Assembly: GCA_002700285.1 (NCBI GenBank)
Contig: PACT01000015.1
Span: 1 to 49,770 of the forward strand
Reading direction: 5' to 3'
Length of the DNA stretch: 49,770 nucleotides
From: Crocinitomicaceae bacterium
GTDB lineage: Bacteria; Bacteroidota; Bacteroidia; Flavobacteriales_D; Sanyastnellaceae
Position numbers and translations under genes: made by a program. Of the stretch, positions 34,640 through 43,369 are shown piece after piece. Under the pieces are notes generated by a model. That model was not told the DNA's origin. It did no database searches and saw only the letters and a program-made list of their open reading frames with translations. Each line of letters starts with the position of its first letter. Within the stretch, counting starts at the first letter, position 1.

Positions 34640-36328
34640 CTATCCACGGGTTAATTTACGATACTTGATACGCTTAGGGCCATTGTCGCCAAGTCGTTTT
34701 TTCTTGTTTTCCTTGTATTCCGAATACGCTCCTTCAAACCAGTAGGCATTTGAATTTCCTTCAAAGGCAAGAATATGAGTACAGATTCTGTCTAGAAAAT
34801 AACGGTCGTGGGAGATAACTACTGCACAACCGGCAAATGAAAGTATTCCTTCTTCTAATGCACGTAAGGTGTTCACATCGATATCATTTGTAGGCTCATC
34901 AAGTAGAAGTACGTTCGCCTCCGTTTTGAGAGTCATGGCAAGATGCAGACGATTACGCTCACCTCCAGAAAGCACTTTACATTTCTTTTGTTGGTCGGGA
35001 CCATTAAAGTTAAACCTACTAACATACGCACGTGAGTTAACCAACTGGCCTCCAATTTCAATGTGCTCATTTTTGCCTGACACGACTTCCCACACAGTCG
35101 CTTCAGGATCTATATCTGTGTGGGTTTGGTCTACATATCCGATTTCAACCGTATCACCCAGAGATAGCGAGCCCTGATCAGGCTGCTCCTCCCCCATGAT
35201 CATTTTAAAAAGTGTGGTTTTACCCGCACCGTTAGGTCCGATGATCCCCACGATTCCAGCAGGTGGAAGTTCAAAAGACAGGTTATCAATCAAGAGCTTG
35301 TCACCGTATGACTTCTGTAAGCCACTAACTTCCAGAACTTTATTTCCGAGTCGAGGACCATTGGGAATGGGTATTTGAAGGCGAGTATCTTTCTCTTTTG
35401 AACCTTCAGATAGCATAATATCATAGTTTGAGATACGTGCCTTGTTTTTCGCACGACGTCCTTTTGGGCTCGTACGGATCCACTCAAGTTCTTTGTCAAG
35501 CTCCTTTTTTCGCTTGCTCTCATGCTTCTCTTCTTGAGAAAGACGTTTTGTTTTCTGTTCTAACCAGTTCTGATAATTGCCCTTGTAGGGAATGCCTTCG
35601 CCTCTGTCCAACTCTAGGATCCATCCAGCGACATTGTCAAGGAAATATCTATCGTGCGTAACGCATAGAACGGTTCCGACATATTGCTCAAGATGTTGCT
35701 CGAGCCAGTCGATAGATTCGGCATCTAAGTGGTTTGTAGGCTCATCAAGAAGTAAGACATCAGGTTTCTTTAAAAGGAGTCGACATAATGCGACACGACG
35801 TCTTTCTCCACCAGACAATTCAGAAACAAGTTGATCGTCAGGCGGACAGCGTAGTGCGTCCATTGCAATACTCAATTTGGTATCTAGCTCCCAAGCATCC
35901 AGTGCATCAATTCTATCTTGAACCAATGCCTGACGATTGATAAGGGCTTCCATTTTTTCAGGAGAATTGAGGATTTCCTCATCCATAAACTTTGCGTTGA
36001 TCTCCTCGAATTCAGCCAAAGTATCCACGATTTCCTGTGTACCTTCTTCAACAATTTGGCGCACTGTCTTTGACGCATCCAAATCTGGCTCCTGAGGAAG
36101 ATATCCCACAGTATAGCCCGGTGACCAAACAATATCCCCCCTAAAAGACTCGTCCAAACCAGCAATTAATTTCATTACTGTTGATTTACCAGAGCCATTC
36201 ACACCGATGATTCCAATCTTCGCACCATAATAAAAGGACAGGTATACATCCTTGAGTATCTGCTTTCCAGTAGGCGTTTCTTTGTTCACCTTTTCCATTG
36301 AAAAGATTACTTTCTTATCGTCAGACAT
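34640..36328 (-). CDS. ettA: Energy-dependent translational throttle protein EttA (ABC-F)
   Basis: An ABC-F ATPase binding the ribosomal E site. The 562-residue protein has two ATPase domains. The first contains GVNGSGKST, LSGGERRRVALC and LLDEPTNHLDAESI; the second contains GPNGAGKTT, LSGGERNRLHLA and LLDEPTNDIDVNTLRALEEG, the latter typical of EttA. The linker between them is basic and rich in Lys/Glu. The ATG at 36328 (MSDDKKVIFSMEKV) is chosen over an in-frame GTG at 36367, because the TACCTTTG promoter box overlaps that GTG. Confidence 0.96.
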   Translation of the reverse strand: MSDDKKVIFSMEKVNKETPTGKQILKDVYLSFYYGAKIGIIGVNGSGKSTVMKLIAGLDESFRGDIVWSPGYTVGYLPQEPDLDASKTVRQIVEEGTQEIVDTLAEFEEINAKFMDEEILNSPEKMEALINRQALVQDRIDALDAWELDTKLSIAMDALRCPPDDQLVSELSGGERRRVALCRLLLKKPDVLLLDEPTNHLDAESIDWLEQHLEQYVGTVLCVTHDRYFLDNVAGWILELDRGEGIPYKGNYQNWLEQKTKRLSQEEKHESKRKKELDKELEWIRTSPKGRRAKNKARISNYDIMLSEGSKEKDTRLQIPIPNGPRLGNKVLEVSGLQKSYGDKLLIDNLSFELPPAGIVGIIGPNGAGKTTLFKMIMGEEQPDQGSLSLGDTVEIGYVDQTHTDIDPEATVWEVVSGKNEHIEIGGQLVNSRAYVSRFNFNGPDQQKKCKVLSGGERNRLHLAMTLKTEANVLLLDEPTNDIDVNTLRALEEGILSFAGCAVVISHDRYFLDRICTHILAFEGNSNAYWFEGAYSEYKENKKKRLGDNGPKRIKYRKLTRG

Positions 36329-36366
36329 GTTTTGAGTTTGATTCGGAAAATTCTTATTACTAAACA

Positions 36367-36374
36367 CAAAGGTA
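36367..36374 (-). promoter_or_regulatory. -7 promoter box of ettA
   Basis: TACCTTTG on the minus strand, about 38 nt before the ATG at 36328. It overlaps the alternative GTG and so supports the shorter protein. Confidence 0.55.
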
Positions 36375-36393
36375 ATTCACAACCCCCCGCCAA

Positions 36394-36957
36394 CTAACCC
36401 TTTTTAAAGCTGGTTATCACGAGGAACAGAATGACCGACTGCAAAAGAATGAGAAAGTAATGGAGTATGATGATCTGATCATTCGGAACTGTAATTTCTA
36501 AACCCATATCTAGTACTTTATAAAACAGAAATGACGCCCCAAGCCCCCCCAAATAACCAATCTGCTTTAACATATCAATTTTACTTAGCAATTCTTTTCT
36601 ATGCGTCACAAGTGTTTCAGCCCTGACCAAATACCCGCCAAAAATAAAGGTGAGTTGATACCCACAATAGATCAGCAAAGCTGACGTGAGACTGTATCCT
36701 AAAACCAAGAATAAGATCACCGTCAGTAGCATGACAACTTCGACGAACAAAGAGATTCGGTAAAAACTTTTAATGTTTAAGAGGCGCTCATAAAACTTGG
36801 CAATAACAATCATCGCGACAGCCAAACCCATACCACCTATAGAATAAATTTCAGGATCCAACGGCTCATAGATTTTAAATAAAATCCCAATTGACACTCC
36901 TGTAAATGAAGAGTTTAGGAGTTTATAAATCAGGAAGTTTTTTTCAACTAATTGCAT
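36394..36957 (-). CDS. Multi-pass membrane protein, unknown function
   Basis: A 187-residue protein with about five or six hydrophobic segments (near residues 8-27, 40-55, 70-90, 92-112, 135-150, 165-183), joined by a basic loop (RAETLVTHRKELLSKIDMLK). It resembles half of an MFS-like transporter in size but I do not recognise the family. It precedes ettA on the same strand. Confidence 0.7.
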   Translation of the reverse strand: MQLVEKNFLIYKLLNSSFTGVSIGILFKIYEPLDPEIYSIGGMGLAVAMIVIAKFYERLLNIKSFYRISLFVEVVMLLTVILFLVLGYSLTSALLIYCGYQLTFIFGGYLVRAETLVTHRKELLSKIDMLKQIGYLGGLGASFLFYKVLDMGLEITVPNDQIIILHYFLILLQSVILFLVITSFKKG

Positions 36958-36989
36958 TGGTCGTCATTTTTTCAGAAAGGTCTTGACCA

Positions 36990-36997
36990 CAAAGGTA
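36990..36997 (-). promoter_or_regulatory. -7 promoter box of the membrane-protein gene
   Basis: TACCTTTG on the minus strand, 32 nt before the ATG at 36957. Confidence 0.5.
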
Positions 36998-37019
36998 CTC
37001 GCGAAGGGACATCCTTGAT

Positions 37020-37027
37020 TACCTTGG
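37020..37027 (+). promoter_or_regulatory. -7-like box 4 nt before the carboxyltransferase ATG
   Basis: TACCTTGG on the plus strand (one mismatch to TAnnTTTG), then cacc and the ATG at 37032. Confidence 0.45.
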
Positions 37028-37031
37028 CACC

Positions 37032-38669
37032 ATGGCAAAAAAAAATGATCTGGAACGCAATAAAAACGAGGACCGAATGCGGCTTCTTGTTTCAGGTTTA
37101 GAAAGAAAACTTGACCTTGTAAAGAAAGGGGGTGGAGCAACACGCATTGAGAAAGAACACGCAAAAGGCAAAATGACAGCCAGAGAGAGACTCTCTGTGT
37201 TGTTTGATCCTGAGTGCAATCGATTTGAATTGGGGGCGCTCGTGGGAGATGGCATGTATGAGGAGTACGGAGGCTGCCCGTCAGGTGGTGTGGTTGTTGA
37301 AGTGGGACGGATTCACGGCAGGCTTTGTATTGCCGTTGCAAATGATGCAACAATTAAAGCAGGCGCTTGGTTTCCTATCACAGCTAAGAAAAATCTGAGA
37401 GCACAAGAAATCGCGCTTGAAAACAAACTGCCCATCATCTATCTCGTGGACAGCGCAGGTGTATTTCTACCGCTTCAAGATGAGATCTTCCCTGACAAAG
37501 AACACTTTGGAAGAATGTTTCGAAATAACGCAAAATTGTCGAGCGAGGGCGTGCCACAAATAGCTGCAGTAATGGGATCATGCGTCGCTGGAGGTGCATA
37601 TCTCCCAATTATGAGTGATGAGTCACTGATTGTAGAAGGAACAGGATCGATCTTTTTGGCAGGCAGTTATTTGGTCAGAGCGGCGATCGGAGAAAATGTG
37701 GACAACGAAACCCTTGGAGGTGCGCGTACACAAACAGAAATAAGTGGTGTCATCGATTACCCTTGTAAGGATGATAAGGATGCGCTAAAAAAGATCCGAG
37801 ACTTGGCCTCACATTGGGGCAAAACATCGAACGCTGCTAATTTCACGAGAGCAAATTCAGTAGGCCCATCTGGACAATCTATTTCTTCAATTCTTCCTGA
37901 AGAACGAAACAAACCCTATGAATCTCATGATTTAATTGACGCTTTGGTTGATGAGGGGTCTTTTACTGAATATAAAAAGACGTTTGGAAAGACACTCATA
38001 TGTGGATACGCTCGCGTGGATGGCTGGAGTGTTGGAATTGTTTGTAATCAGCGTATGACTGTCAAGTCAAAAAAAGAAGGGTTGCAGTTTGGGGGCGTGA
38101 TTTATTCTGACAGCGCAGATAAAGCAGCACGATTTGTCATGACGTGTAATCAAAAAAACATCCCACTTGTGTTTTTACAAGACGTGACTGGCTTCATGGT
38201 CGGTTCACGTTCGGAACACGGTGGGATCATCAAAGACGGAGCCAAACTTGTGAATGCCGTCGCGAATAGCGTCGTCCCTAAATTCACGATTATTATGGGC
38301 AACAGTTACGGCGCTGGCAATTATGCCATGTGCGGAAAGGCATACGACCCTCGGTTTATTGTCGCATGGCCTACAGCAAAAATTGCTGTGATGGGTGGAG
38401 AACAAGCCGCAAAAGTTCTACAACAAATTGAAGTCGCGAGGCTTAATAAAGCTGGACAGCCCATAGATGAAGACAAACAAAGTGAACTTCTCAAGGAAAT
38501 AGAAGCCCGTTATGAAGCACAAACACAACCAGAGTATGCCGCTTCTCGTTTGTGGATAGACGCGATTATCGATCCGGAAGAAACACGATCATGGATCAGT
38601 ATGGGCGTTGAAATGGCAAATGAATCTCCATCTGAAAAGCCCTTTCGTCCAGGAGTAATCCAGACTTGA
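37032..38669 (+). CDS. Acyl-CoA carboxylase carboxyltransferase (beta) subunit, methylcrotonyl-CoA carboxylase type
   Basis: The carboxyltransferase half of a biotin-dependent acyl-CoA carboxylase, 545 residues. Two crotonase-like halves are visible: an N-terminal one with VDSAGVFLPLQDEIFPD and GSCVAGGAYLP, and a C-terminal one with FLQDVTGFMVGSRSE, AKLVNAVANSVVPKFTII and GNSYGAGNYAMCGKAYDPRF. The phrases TGFMVG.RSE.GGI and GAGNYAMCGRAY-like resemble the methylcrotonyl-CoA carboxylase beta subunit (leucine breakdown) more than propionyl-CoA carboxylase. Substrate assignment is an inference. The biotin carboxylase partner is not in the window. Three envelope genes follow on the same strand. 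Confidence 0.88.
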   Translation: MAKKNDLERNKNEDRMRLLVSGLERKLDLVKKGGGATRIEKEHAKGKMTARERLSVLFDPECNRFELGALVGDGMYEEYGGCPSGGVVVEVGRIHGRLCIAVANDATIKAGAWFPITAKKNLRAQEIALENKLPIIYLVDSAGVFLPLQDEIFPDKEHFGRMFRNNAKLSSEGVPQIAAVMGSCVAGGAYLPIMSDESLIVEGTGSIFLAGSYLVRAAIGENVDNETLGGARTQTEISGVIDYPCKDDKDALKKIRDLASHWGKTSNAANFTRANSVGPSGQSISSILPEERNKPYESHDLIDALVDEGSFTEYKKTFGKTLICGYARVDGWSVGIVCNQRMTVKSKKEGLQFGGVIYSDSADKAARFVMTCNQKNIPLVFLQDVTGFMVGSRSEHGGIIKDGAKLVNAVANSVVPKFTIIMGNSYGAGNYAMCGKAYDPRFIVAWPTAKIAVMGGEQAAKVLQQIEVARLNKAGQPIDEDKQSELLKEIEARYEAQTQPEYAASRLWIDAIIDPEETRSWISMGVEMANESPSEKPFRPGVIQT

Positions 38670-38688
38670 ACAGATTAATTGATACCAA

Positions 38689-39603
38689 ATGAACATTCGA
38701 TTTATTTTCGTTATCACAGCGCTACTATCCGCAATCCCGTTCACATCAACTGCGCAGAAGGACAGTAAAAAAGCAAAACAAGAGAAGGCGAACATTGTGG
38801 CGTCTAATCCTTCTCCTTACCTAATATATACGTCAGAGGGTCAGATGACTTCTTTTGACGAACTCATCAAAAAGGCATTAATGTCAGATGTGGTGTTATT
38901 TGGAGAGTTACACGACAACCCCATGATACACTGGCTTCAACTGCTTCTTACTCAAGCAATCGATGTCGAAGAGAGAGACCTCACATTGGGCGCTGAAATG
39001 TTTGAAACGGATGACCAACTTCCCTTAAATGAATATTTAAATGGGGTCATCAATTTAAGTAAGCTGGAAAAAAACACAAGGGTTTGGCCTAATTTCAAAA
39101 CAGACTACCTTCCGCTTGTGGACTATGCAAAAAAGAACAATCATCAATTCATTGCAACAAACGTTCCAAGGAGATATGCATCATTCGTTTATTACAATGG
39201 ATTAGACACCTTAGAATATTTATCTGACGAAGCGAAACTACTTCTCCCCCCCTTGCCTATCCTTTATGATGGGGCCGTAGGATGTTATGTTGAAATGCTC
39301 GAAATGTCAGGGGGACATGGTGGAGAAAATCTACCCAAATCGCAAGCGCTCAAAGATGCTTGTATGGCACACAACATCAGTGCCAACTTACCTAAAAATG
39401 GTGTTTTCATTCACTATAATGGTGCTTTCCATTCTCAGAATAAAGATGGAATCGCATGGTATTTAAGACAAACACATCCAGAATTAAAGGTCTTAACGAT
39501 TGATGCTACAGAACAAGACGACATCAACCACTTAGATCAAGAGCGCATGGGTGTGGCTGACTTCATCATTGTTACGCCTTCAAATCTTACAAAAACGCAT
39601 TAG
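38689..39603 (+). CDS. ChaN-family (haem-binding uptake, Tiki superfamily) secreted protein
   Basis: A 304-residue protein with a signal peptide (MNIRFIFVITALLSAIPFTSTAQ) and a ChaN-like domain: VLFGELHDNPMIHWLQL, GAEMFETDDQLPLNEYL, YLPLVDYAKKN...IATNVPRRYAS, and HYNGAFHSQNKDGI near 235-250. ChaN of Campylobacter binds haem and is thought to help iron uptake; family members share a Tiki/EreA-like fold with His and Glu residues as here. It starts 19 nt after the carboxyltransferase gene. Confidence 0.87.
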   Translation: MNIRFIFVITALLSAIPFTSTAQKDSKKAKQEKANIVASNPSPYLIYTSEGQMTSFDELIKKALMSDVVLFGELHDNPMIHWLQLLLTQAIDVEERDLTLGAEMFETDDQLPLNEYLNGVINLSKLEKNTRVWPNFKTDYLPLVDYAKKNNHQFIATNVPRRYASFVYYNGLDTLEYLSDEAKLLLPPLPILYDGAVGCYVEMLEMSGGHGGENLPKSQALKDACMAHNISANLPKNGVFIHYNGAFHSQNKDGIAWYLRQTHPELKVLTIDATEQDDINHLDQERMGVADFIIVTPSNLTKTH

Positions 39604-39633
39604 CAAAAACGAATATTATAACAGATACATCAC

Positions 39634-40140
39634 ATGAGATTTACCATTCCCACTCTAATTATTATTATCAGCACCGCATCATTCACTTTATATAGCTGTA
39701 CCTCTCAAGGTGATAGCTCACAAAACGCTACCAATGAAACCACAGAGTCATATTACGGATCTGTAATTGAGACATCTGGCGCGGTTGATGCTTCTAGAAT
39801 ACGTGAAAAACTTAGTCTGGAAAGTCAGGTCAGTGTCAAAATGGAGGGTACAGTTGTTGCTACATGTAGAAAGAAAGGATGTTGGATGGATGTTGCATCA
39901 GGCAAAGACACAGTATTTGTGAAATTTCTGGACTACGATTTCTTTGTACCTACTGAGGGTGTCGAGGGATACCATACCGTTGTCGAAGGTGTTGCATTTT
40001 ACGACACCACAACAGTAGCTGCACTGCGTCATTTTGCAGAAGATGCCGGCAAGTCCGAAGCGGAAATTCTAGCAATCACTGAGCCTGAATACCGGTTACA
40101 ATTTACCGCAACAGGCGTCATGATGGAAGAGGCTAAATAA
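39634..40140 (+). CDS. DUF4920 lipoprotein
   Basis: A 168-residue protein with a lipobox (TLYSC, Cys22) and a DUF4920 domain (~40-160): YGSVIETSGAVDA, VSVKMEGTVVATCRKKGCWMDV and YHTVVEGVAFYDT. The CRKKGCWM cysteines are the family signature and suggest a metal or redox site, but no function is established. Lies between the ChaN-like gene and the cytochrome-like lipoprotein gene. Confidence 0.87.
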   Translation: MRFTIPTLIIIISTASFTLYSCTSQGDSSQNATNETTESYYGSVIETSGAVDASRIREKLSLESQVSVKMEGTVVATCRKKGCWMDVASGKDTVFVKFLDYDFFVPTEGVEGYHTVVEGVAFYDTTTVAALRHFAEDAGKSEAEILAITEPEYRLQFTATGVMMEEAK

Positions 40141-40141
40141 T

Positions 40142-40585
40142 ATGAGAATTGAGTCCTTTTGCATGGGTGTGGTTGCAGTCATTCTCGTGTTTTCTTGTGC
40201 GAATAATCAAGAAGAACATGGAGAGCCTGACAATAGGGTCGTGTCAATAGCAAACCCTCCTAGCCCGCTGGCCCAAATCATGCGCGACATGGACTCACGA
40301 CTCGAAGAGATTAAGTTGGCGTCTGAAAAAAGTAAACATTGGCCTCAACTGAAATATCAGTTTCCCCTCATATCAGATCAGGAAGCAACTGAAGAAAGTA
40401 TGCTTACAGAAGAAGTTTTTGCATACGCTTTGGCGTTTAAGGCGACAACCTCTGAATACAATAAACACCCCTCAAAGGAAGGGTTTGAAGCGATTGTTCA
40501 AGGATGTTTGGACTGCCACTACAGAAGCTGTCCTGGACCTATTGTTAGAATAGAAAAACACATGACCCTAGACGAGATCTATTGA
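40142..40585 (+). CDS. Lipoprotein with C-terminal haem c motif (cytochrome c'-like)
   Basis: A 147-residue protein with a lipobox (VFSC, Cys19) and a mostly helical body. It has one CxxCH haem-binding motif near the C-terminus (CLDCH, Cys122-Cys125-His126) followed by a further Cys (YRSC). A helical bundle with a late CxxCH resembles class II cytochromes (c' type), with the sixth ligand expected in the first helix (PLAQIMRDM). It begins 1 nt after the DUF4920 gene, so both are co-translated. Electron-transfer or haem-sensing roles are inference. Confidence 0.7.
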   Translation: MRIESFCMGVVAVILVFSCANNQEEHGEPDNRVVSIANPPSPLAQIMRDMDSRLEEIKLASEKSKHWPQLKYQFPLISDQEATEESMLTEEVFAYALAFKATTSEYNKHPSKEGFEAIVQGCLDCHYRSCPGPIVRIEKHMTLDEIY

Positions 40586-41076
40586 TTGCGTTCAAGATAA
40601 ATTAAGGCTTCCAACATAGGTTTATAGAGTGCATGAACCTCACTCTTTTCTTTACAATCAAGGGCATTACGTAAAGTAAGAATTGCCTCCAACAGGATTT
40701 GTTCATCTTCCACAAGTTCACATTGCTCGATGAGCGTGAGGCCTTCCATCGCAGATCTAAAGTCACCAGACGTTGCACACCTGACAATAACATCTATATT
40801 TTCTGATGGCACAAATCCTGCACTCCACATGAAACCAAGGACATCAGCATGTATGTCTTTTCTATCTTGGTTTTTGAGGGTCTCTAAAAACACCCCTTCA
40901 GCTGCGCTCAGCTTCACACTGGACAACAAGCCTCTCATTTCATCTTTTAACGAATCGTCTTTGCGCAAACTGAACGCCTCTAAAAGCGGATCTACCCAAG
41001 CAATGGTTCCACTTTCATCTGCTCTTGTTAAAGCTGACTTAACCTTCTTATCGTCTTTCGACATGAGATCTTTCAT
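40579..41076 (-). CDS. Helical repeat (HEAT-like) protein, unknown function
   Basis: A 165-residue acidic, all-helical protein with repeated amphipathic helices, resembling short HEAT-repeat proteins (DPLLEAF, EMRGLLSSVKLS, HADVLGFMWSAG). No catalytic motif is seen. Its ATG overlaps the stop of the Nudix gene by 4 nt (ATGA), indicating coupling, and its 3' end overlaps the convergent cytochrome-like gene by 7 nt. An ATG 12 nt further in is an alternative start. Confidence 0.75.
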   Translation of the reverse strand: MKDLMSKDDKKVKSALTRADESGTIAWVDPLLEAFSLRKDDSLKDEMRGLLSSVKLSAAEGVFLETLKNQDRKDIHADVLGFMWSAGFVPSENIDVIVRCATSGDFRSAMEGLTLIEQCELVEDEQILLEAILTLRNALDCKEKSEVHALYKPMLEALIYLERNQ

Positions 41077-41780
41077 GTTGCAAAGGTATCAGGTAATTTC
41101 CAACACTCCACTAATTCTGAGATCATCATTGCAGTGGCCCCCCAAACCAATCTTGATTCTAATAAAAAGCCAGGCACCATCATTCCTTTGACATCGTATG
41201 AGTTCCAGTTATCTGTACTGGAAATATATGACATTTTACATCCAAGGACTTTTGAAACTTCCCGCTCATCTGGAGACCAAACTGGACATGTTGGTAGCCA
41301 TGCGACATAAGGTCTCACATAGAAATTACTGGGTGGAATGTATAAAGGTGTCAAAGCGCCTAATACATTTTCCCTGTGAACTGTTATGCCTAATTCTTCA
41401 CGACATTCTCGGAGAGCCGTATCGATGTAATCTGTGTCGACAAGTTCCTTTTCTCCACCTGGCATGCCCACTTGTTTTGAGTGCACACCCTCGTATTCTG
41501 CACGCTCTATCAAAACGCCTTCGATTTCGCCTTCATATGTTGGATACATCAACCACAAAACTGCAGCTTTTCGAGCGGATTCCAATTCGGACATATCAAA
41601 AGAAGTGGGGCGATAAGGTGGCGCAGCTTTTATTTGCGCAACCAACCCCGGCAATGGACCAGAAAGCCGATTGCACAAGGCAACAACCTTTTCAGGAACA
41701 TTTTCGTGAGAGAAGTTGAAAATTTCTTTATTCAGATTCACGCCTACAAGATCGCTCGGTTTTACCTTCGTACAATGCAA
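41073..41780 (-). CDS. Nudix hydrolase, CoA pyrophosphatase (NudL) type
   Basis: A 235-residue protein with a Nudix box (GGEKELVDTDYIDTALRECR, then EELGI), preceded by EGVHSKQVGMPGG and followed by PFYVRPYVAWL-like segments. The spacing and D-rich first half of the box resemble CoA pyrophosphatases. No in-frame ATG lies near the expected N-terminus; the frame opens with TTG at 41780, and a GTG at 41741 is the other choice. The helix before the domain (NVPEKVVALCNRLSGPLPG) favours one of these. If TTG is right, its start overlaps the divergent aat start codon by 6 nt. Confidence 0.83.
   Translation of the reverse strand: MHCTKVKPSDLVGVNLNKEIFNFSHENVPEKVVALCNRLSGPLPGLVAQIKAAPPYRPTSFDMSELESARKAAVLWLMYPTYEGEIEGVLIERAEYEGVHSKQVGMPGGEKELVDTDYIDTALRECREELGITVHRENVLGALTPLYIPPSNFYVRPYVAWLPTCPVWSPDEREVSKVLGCKMSYISSTDNWNSYDVKGMMVPGFLLESRLVWGATAMMISELVECWKLPDTFAT
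41763..41770 (+). promoter_or_regulatory. -7-like box 4 nt before the aat ATG
   Basis: TACCTTCG on the plus strand (one mismatch to TAnnTTTG), then taca and the aat ATG at 41775. It lies inside the 5' part of the divergent Nudix gene. Confidence 0.5.
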
Positions 41781-42470
41781 GTTCCTCTAATTGATAAAAT
41801 CAATGGATTTCCTCCGGTCACAGAAAGCCGCAAGGATGGAATTCTCGCTGTGGGTGGAGAATTAAGTGCCACATTGTTACTGTCAGCATATGAAAAAGGC
41901 ATCTTCCCATGGTATAATCCAGGAGAAATGATCATGTGGTGGTCTCCCGAAATACGGGGAGTGATTCATCTTGATGGATTAAAAAAGCATAAGAGTATGC
42001 GAAACGAACTCAATAAGAAGCGATACAACGTCACATACGATACTTGTTTTGAAAAGGTCATCCGAGCGTGTGCTCAAGATCCAAGAGGGGCGGAAAAAGG
42101 AGATGATGCGGGAACATGGATCGGAGAAGAAATGATCGAAGCATACACTGGCCTCCACAGAATAGGAATGGCTCACTCCGTTGAGGTATGGCTTGAGGAT
42201 GAACTCGTGGGGGGATTATATGGGGTCTCCATAGGACGAATGTTCTTCGGTGAGAGCATGTTCTCAAAATCAACAAATGCGTCAAAAGTGGGTCTGTTTC
42301 ATTTGGCCGAAAAACTAAAGAATTGGGACTTTGGACCCATTGATTGCCAAATGATGAACAGTCACATTGAGACACTTGGCGCAGTTCCCATAAGCAGAGA
42401 AGCCTTCGGCGTAGTTCTAAAGAAGTATCTTACTGCAGGGGAAACAATAAAAGGTCCTTGGACAGAGTAA
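41775..42470 (+). CDS. aat: Leucyl/phenylalanyl-tRNA-protein transferase
   Basis: Adds Leu or Phe from tRNA to N-terminal Arg/Lys, marking proteins for the N-degron pathway. The 231-residue protein has GILAVGGELSATLLLSAYEK, GIFPWYNPGEMIMWWSPEIR, LVGGLYGVSIGRMFFGESMF and DCQMMNSHIETLG, all typical. The ATG at 41775 (MQVPLIDKINGFPP) matches the family start; a longer in-frame start at 41481 lies antisense to the Nudix gene and is not used. Confidence 0.95.
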   Translation: MQVPLIDKINGFPPVTESRKDGILAVGGELSATLLLSAYEKGIFPWYNPGEMIMWWSPEIRGVIHLDGLKKHKSMRNELNKKRYNVTYDTCFEKVIRACAQDPRGAEKGDDAGTWIGEEMIEAYTGLHRIGMAHSVEVWLEDELVGGLYGVSIGRMFFGESMFSKSTNASKVGLFHLAEKLKNWDFGPIDCQMMNSHIETLGAVPISREAFGVVLKKYLTAGETIKGPWTE

Positions 42471-42475
42471 CCATC

Positions 42476-42937
42476 ATGCAACGAATGCCCTCATATTTCG
42501 TTCTTAGAAGACGATGGACCAAGTCCTGGTTGAAACTCCTTGGATGGCGCTTTAGAGGTCAAGACCAACCCAGTCGATGGAGTCTGATTATGTTTGTGAG
42601 TCCAGCAAAAGGTAAGATTTTAAAAATGCAACATCGGTGGATGACATTTTTAACATCAAATCCATCAATGTGGGTTGAATTGGAAAATCGTGAAGAAATC
42701 ACACGCATTCTGAACACAAAGAAAACTGTACTTATAAAATGGGATGACAATGCAAATAAGGAGGCTCTCAATAAAGTGCTTTTACATGCACGAAATAACA
42801 ATGTTAGAATCTCAGCGTGTGCATGGGACATGACTCACAAAGCCATTAAGTTTCACTCTCAATTCAAACCCTCTCCATATCCTGAGCGCGACCTAAGATA
42901 CATTTCTCGGTTTTTTGTGTATTTCAAAAAAATTTGA
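42476..42937 (+). CDS. PlsC-like acyltransferase pseudoenzyme candidate
   Basis: A 153-residue basic protein, starting 5 nt after aat. Its layout resembles short 1-acylglycerol-phosphate acyltransferases of Bacteroidota: a WLKLLGWRFRG start, then a strand where the family has VAPHTSNWD, and a C-terminal AL..VL..AR...V.I.....D with Y..RDL.YI..FF. The catalytic HxxxxD motif is lost: the matching stretch reads VSPAKGKILK. I think this is a degenerate acyltransferase, but the alignment is by eye and a different fold is possible. Confidence 0.5.
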   Translation: MQRMPSYFVLRRRWTKSWLKLLGWRFRGQDQPSRWSLIMFVSPAKGKILKMQHRWMTFLTSNPSMWVELENREEITRILNTKKTVLIKWDDNANKEALNKVLLHARNNNVRISACAWDMTHKAIKFHSQFKPSPYPERDLRYISRFFVYFKKI

Positions 42938-43069
42938 ATTAACATGTTATGAACAATAAGAGTAGTTTCGTTAACAAGCCGTTAATATCTGGTCACTTAA
43001 TGATGTGATATCTATTGAGTCTACTGCTAAATTGCCTGCGTAACCACTAACCTAAAAACCAGACTTAAC

Positions 43070-43348
43070 ATGAAGATGGACAAGTATGACTTAATGATAT
43101 TAGATATCATCCAATCTCACAAAATGGACAACCAAAGTCACATAAGATTAAGCGTCTTAGAACGTAATTTCTGGAAATGTATTGAGGCCGATACCGACCT
43201 CCATGTAGGACAAGCCAGAATTGGAGAGCGAATTACCAACTTATATTTAGATGGTCTGATCCAAAACAAAGAAGGTTACACGCTTACTAAGAAAGGAAGA
43301 GAGCAGCTTTCTTTCGCTCCATGGAAACAAGAAGGGGCATTAGTTTAA
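43070..43348 (+). CDS. Small winged-helix-like protein
   Basis: A 92-residue protein with several predicted helices followed by a possible winged-helix end (ARIGERITNLYLDGLI, then EGYTLTKKGREQLSF), a pattern typical of small DNA-binding regulators whose recognition helix precedes a beta wing. I do not recognise the family. It is followed by a strong terminator shared with the convergent gene. Confidence 0.7.
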   Translation: MKMDKYDLMILDIIQSHKMDNQSHIRLSVLERNFWKCIEADTDLHVGQARIGERITNLYLDGLIQNKEGYTLTKKGREQLSFAPWKQEGALV

Positions 43349-43369
43349 AACATCGTTTTATCGACCAAT

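Noticed and set aside
36329-36367. GTG start 39 nt upstream of the ettA ATG
   Set aside because: The TACCTTTG promoter box overlaps this GTG, so it would not be within the transcript.
41198-41719. Plus-strand frame opposite the Nudix gene
   Set aside because: The Nudix box is clear on the minus strand; the plus-strand product has no recognisable feature.
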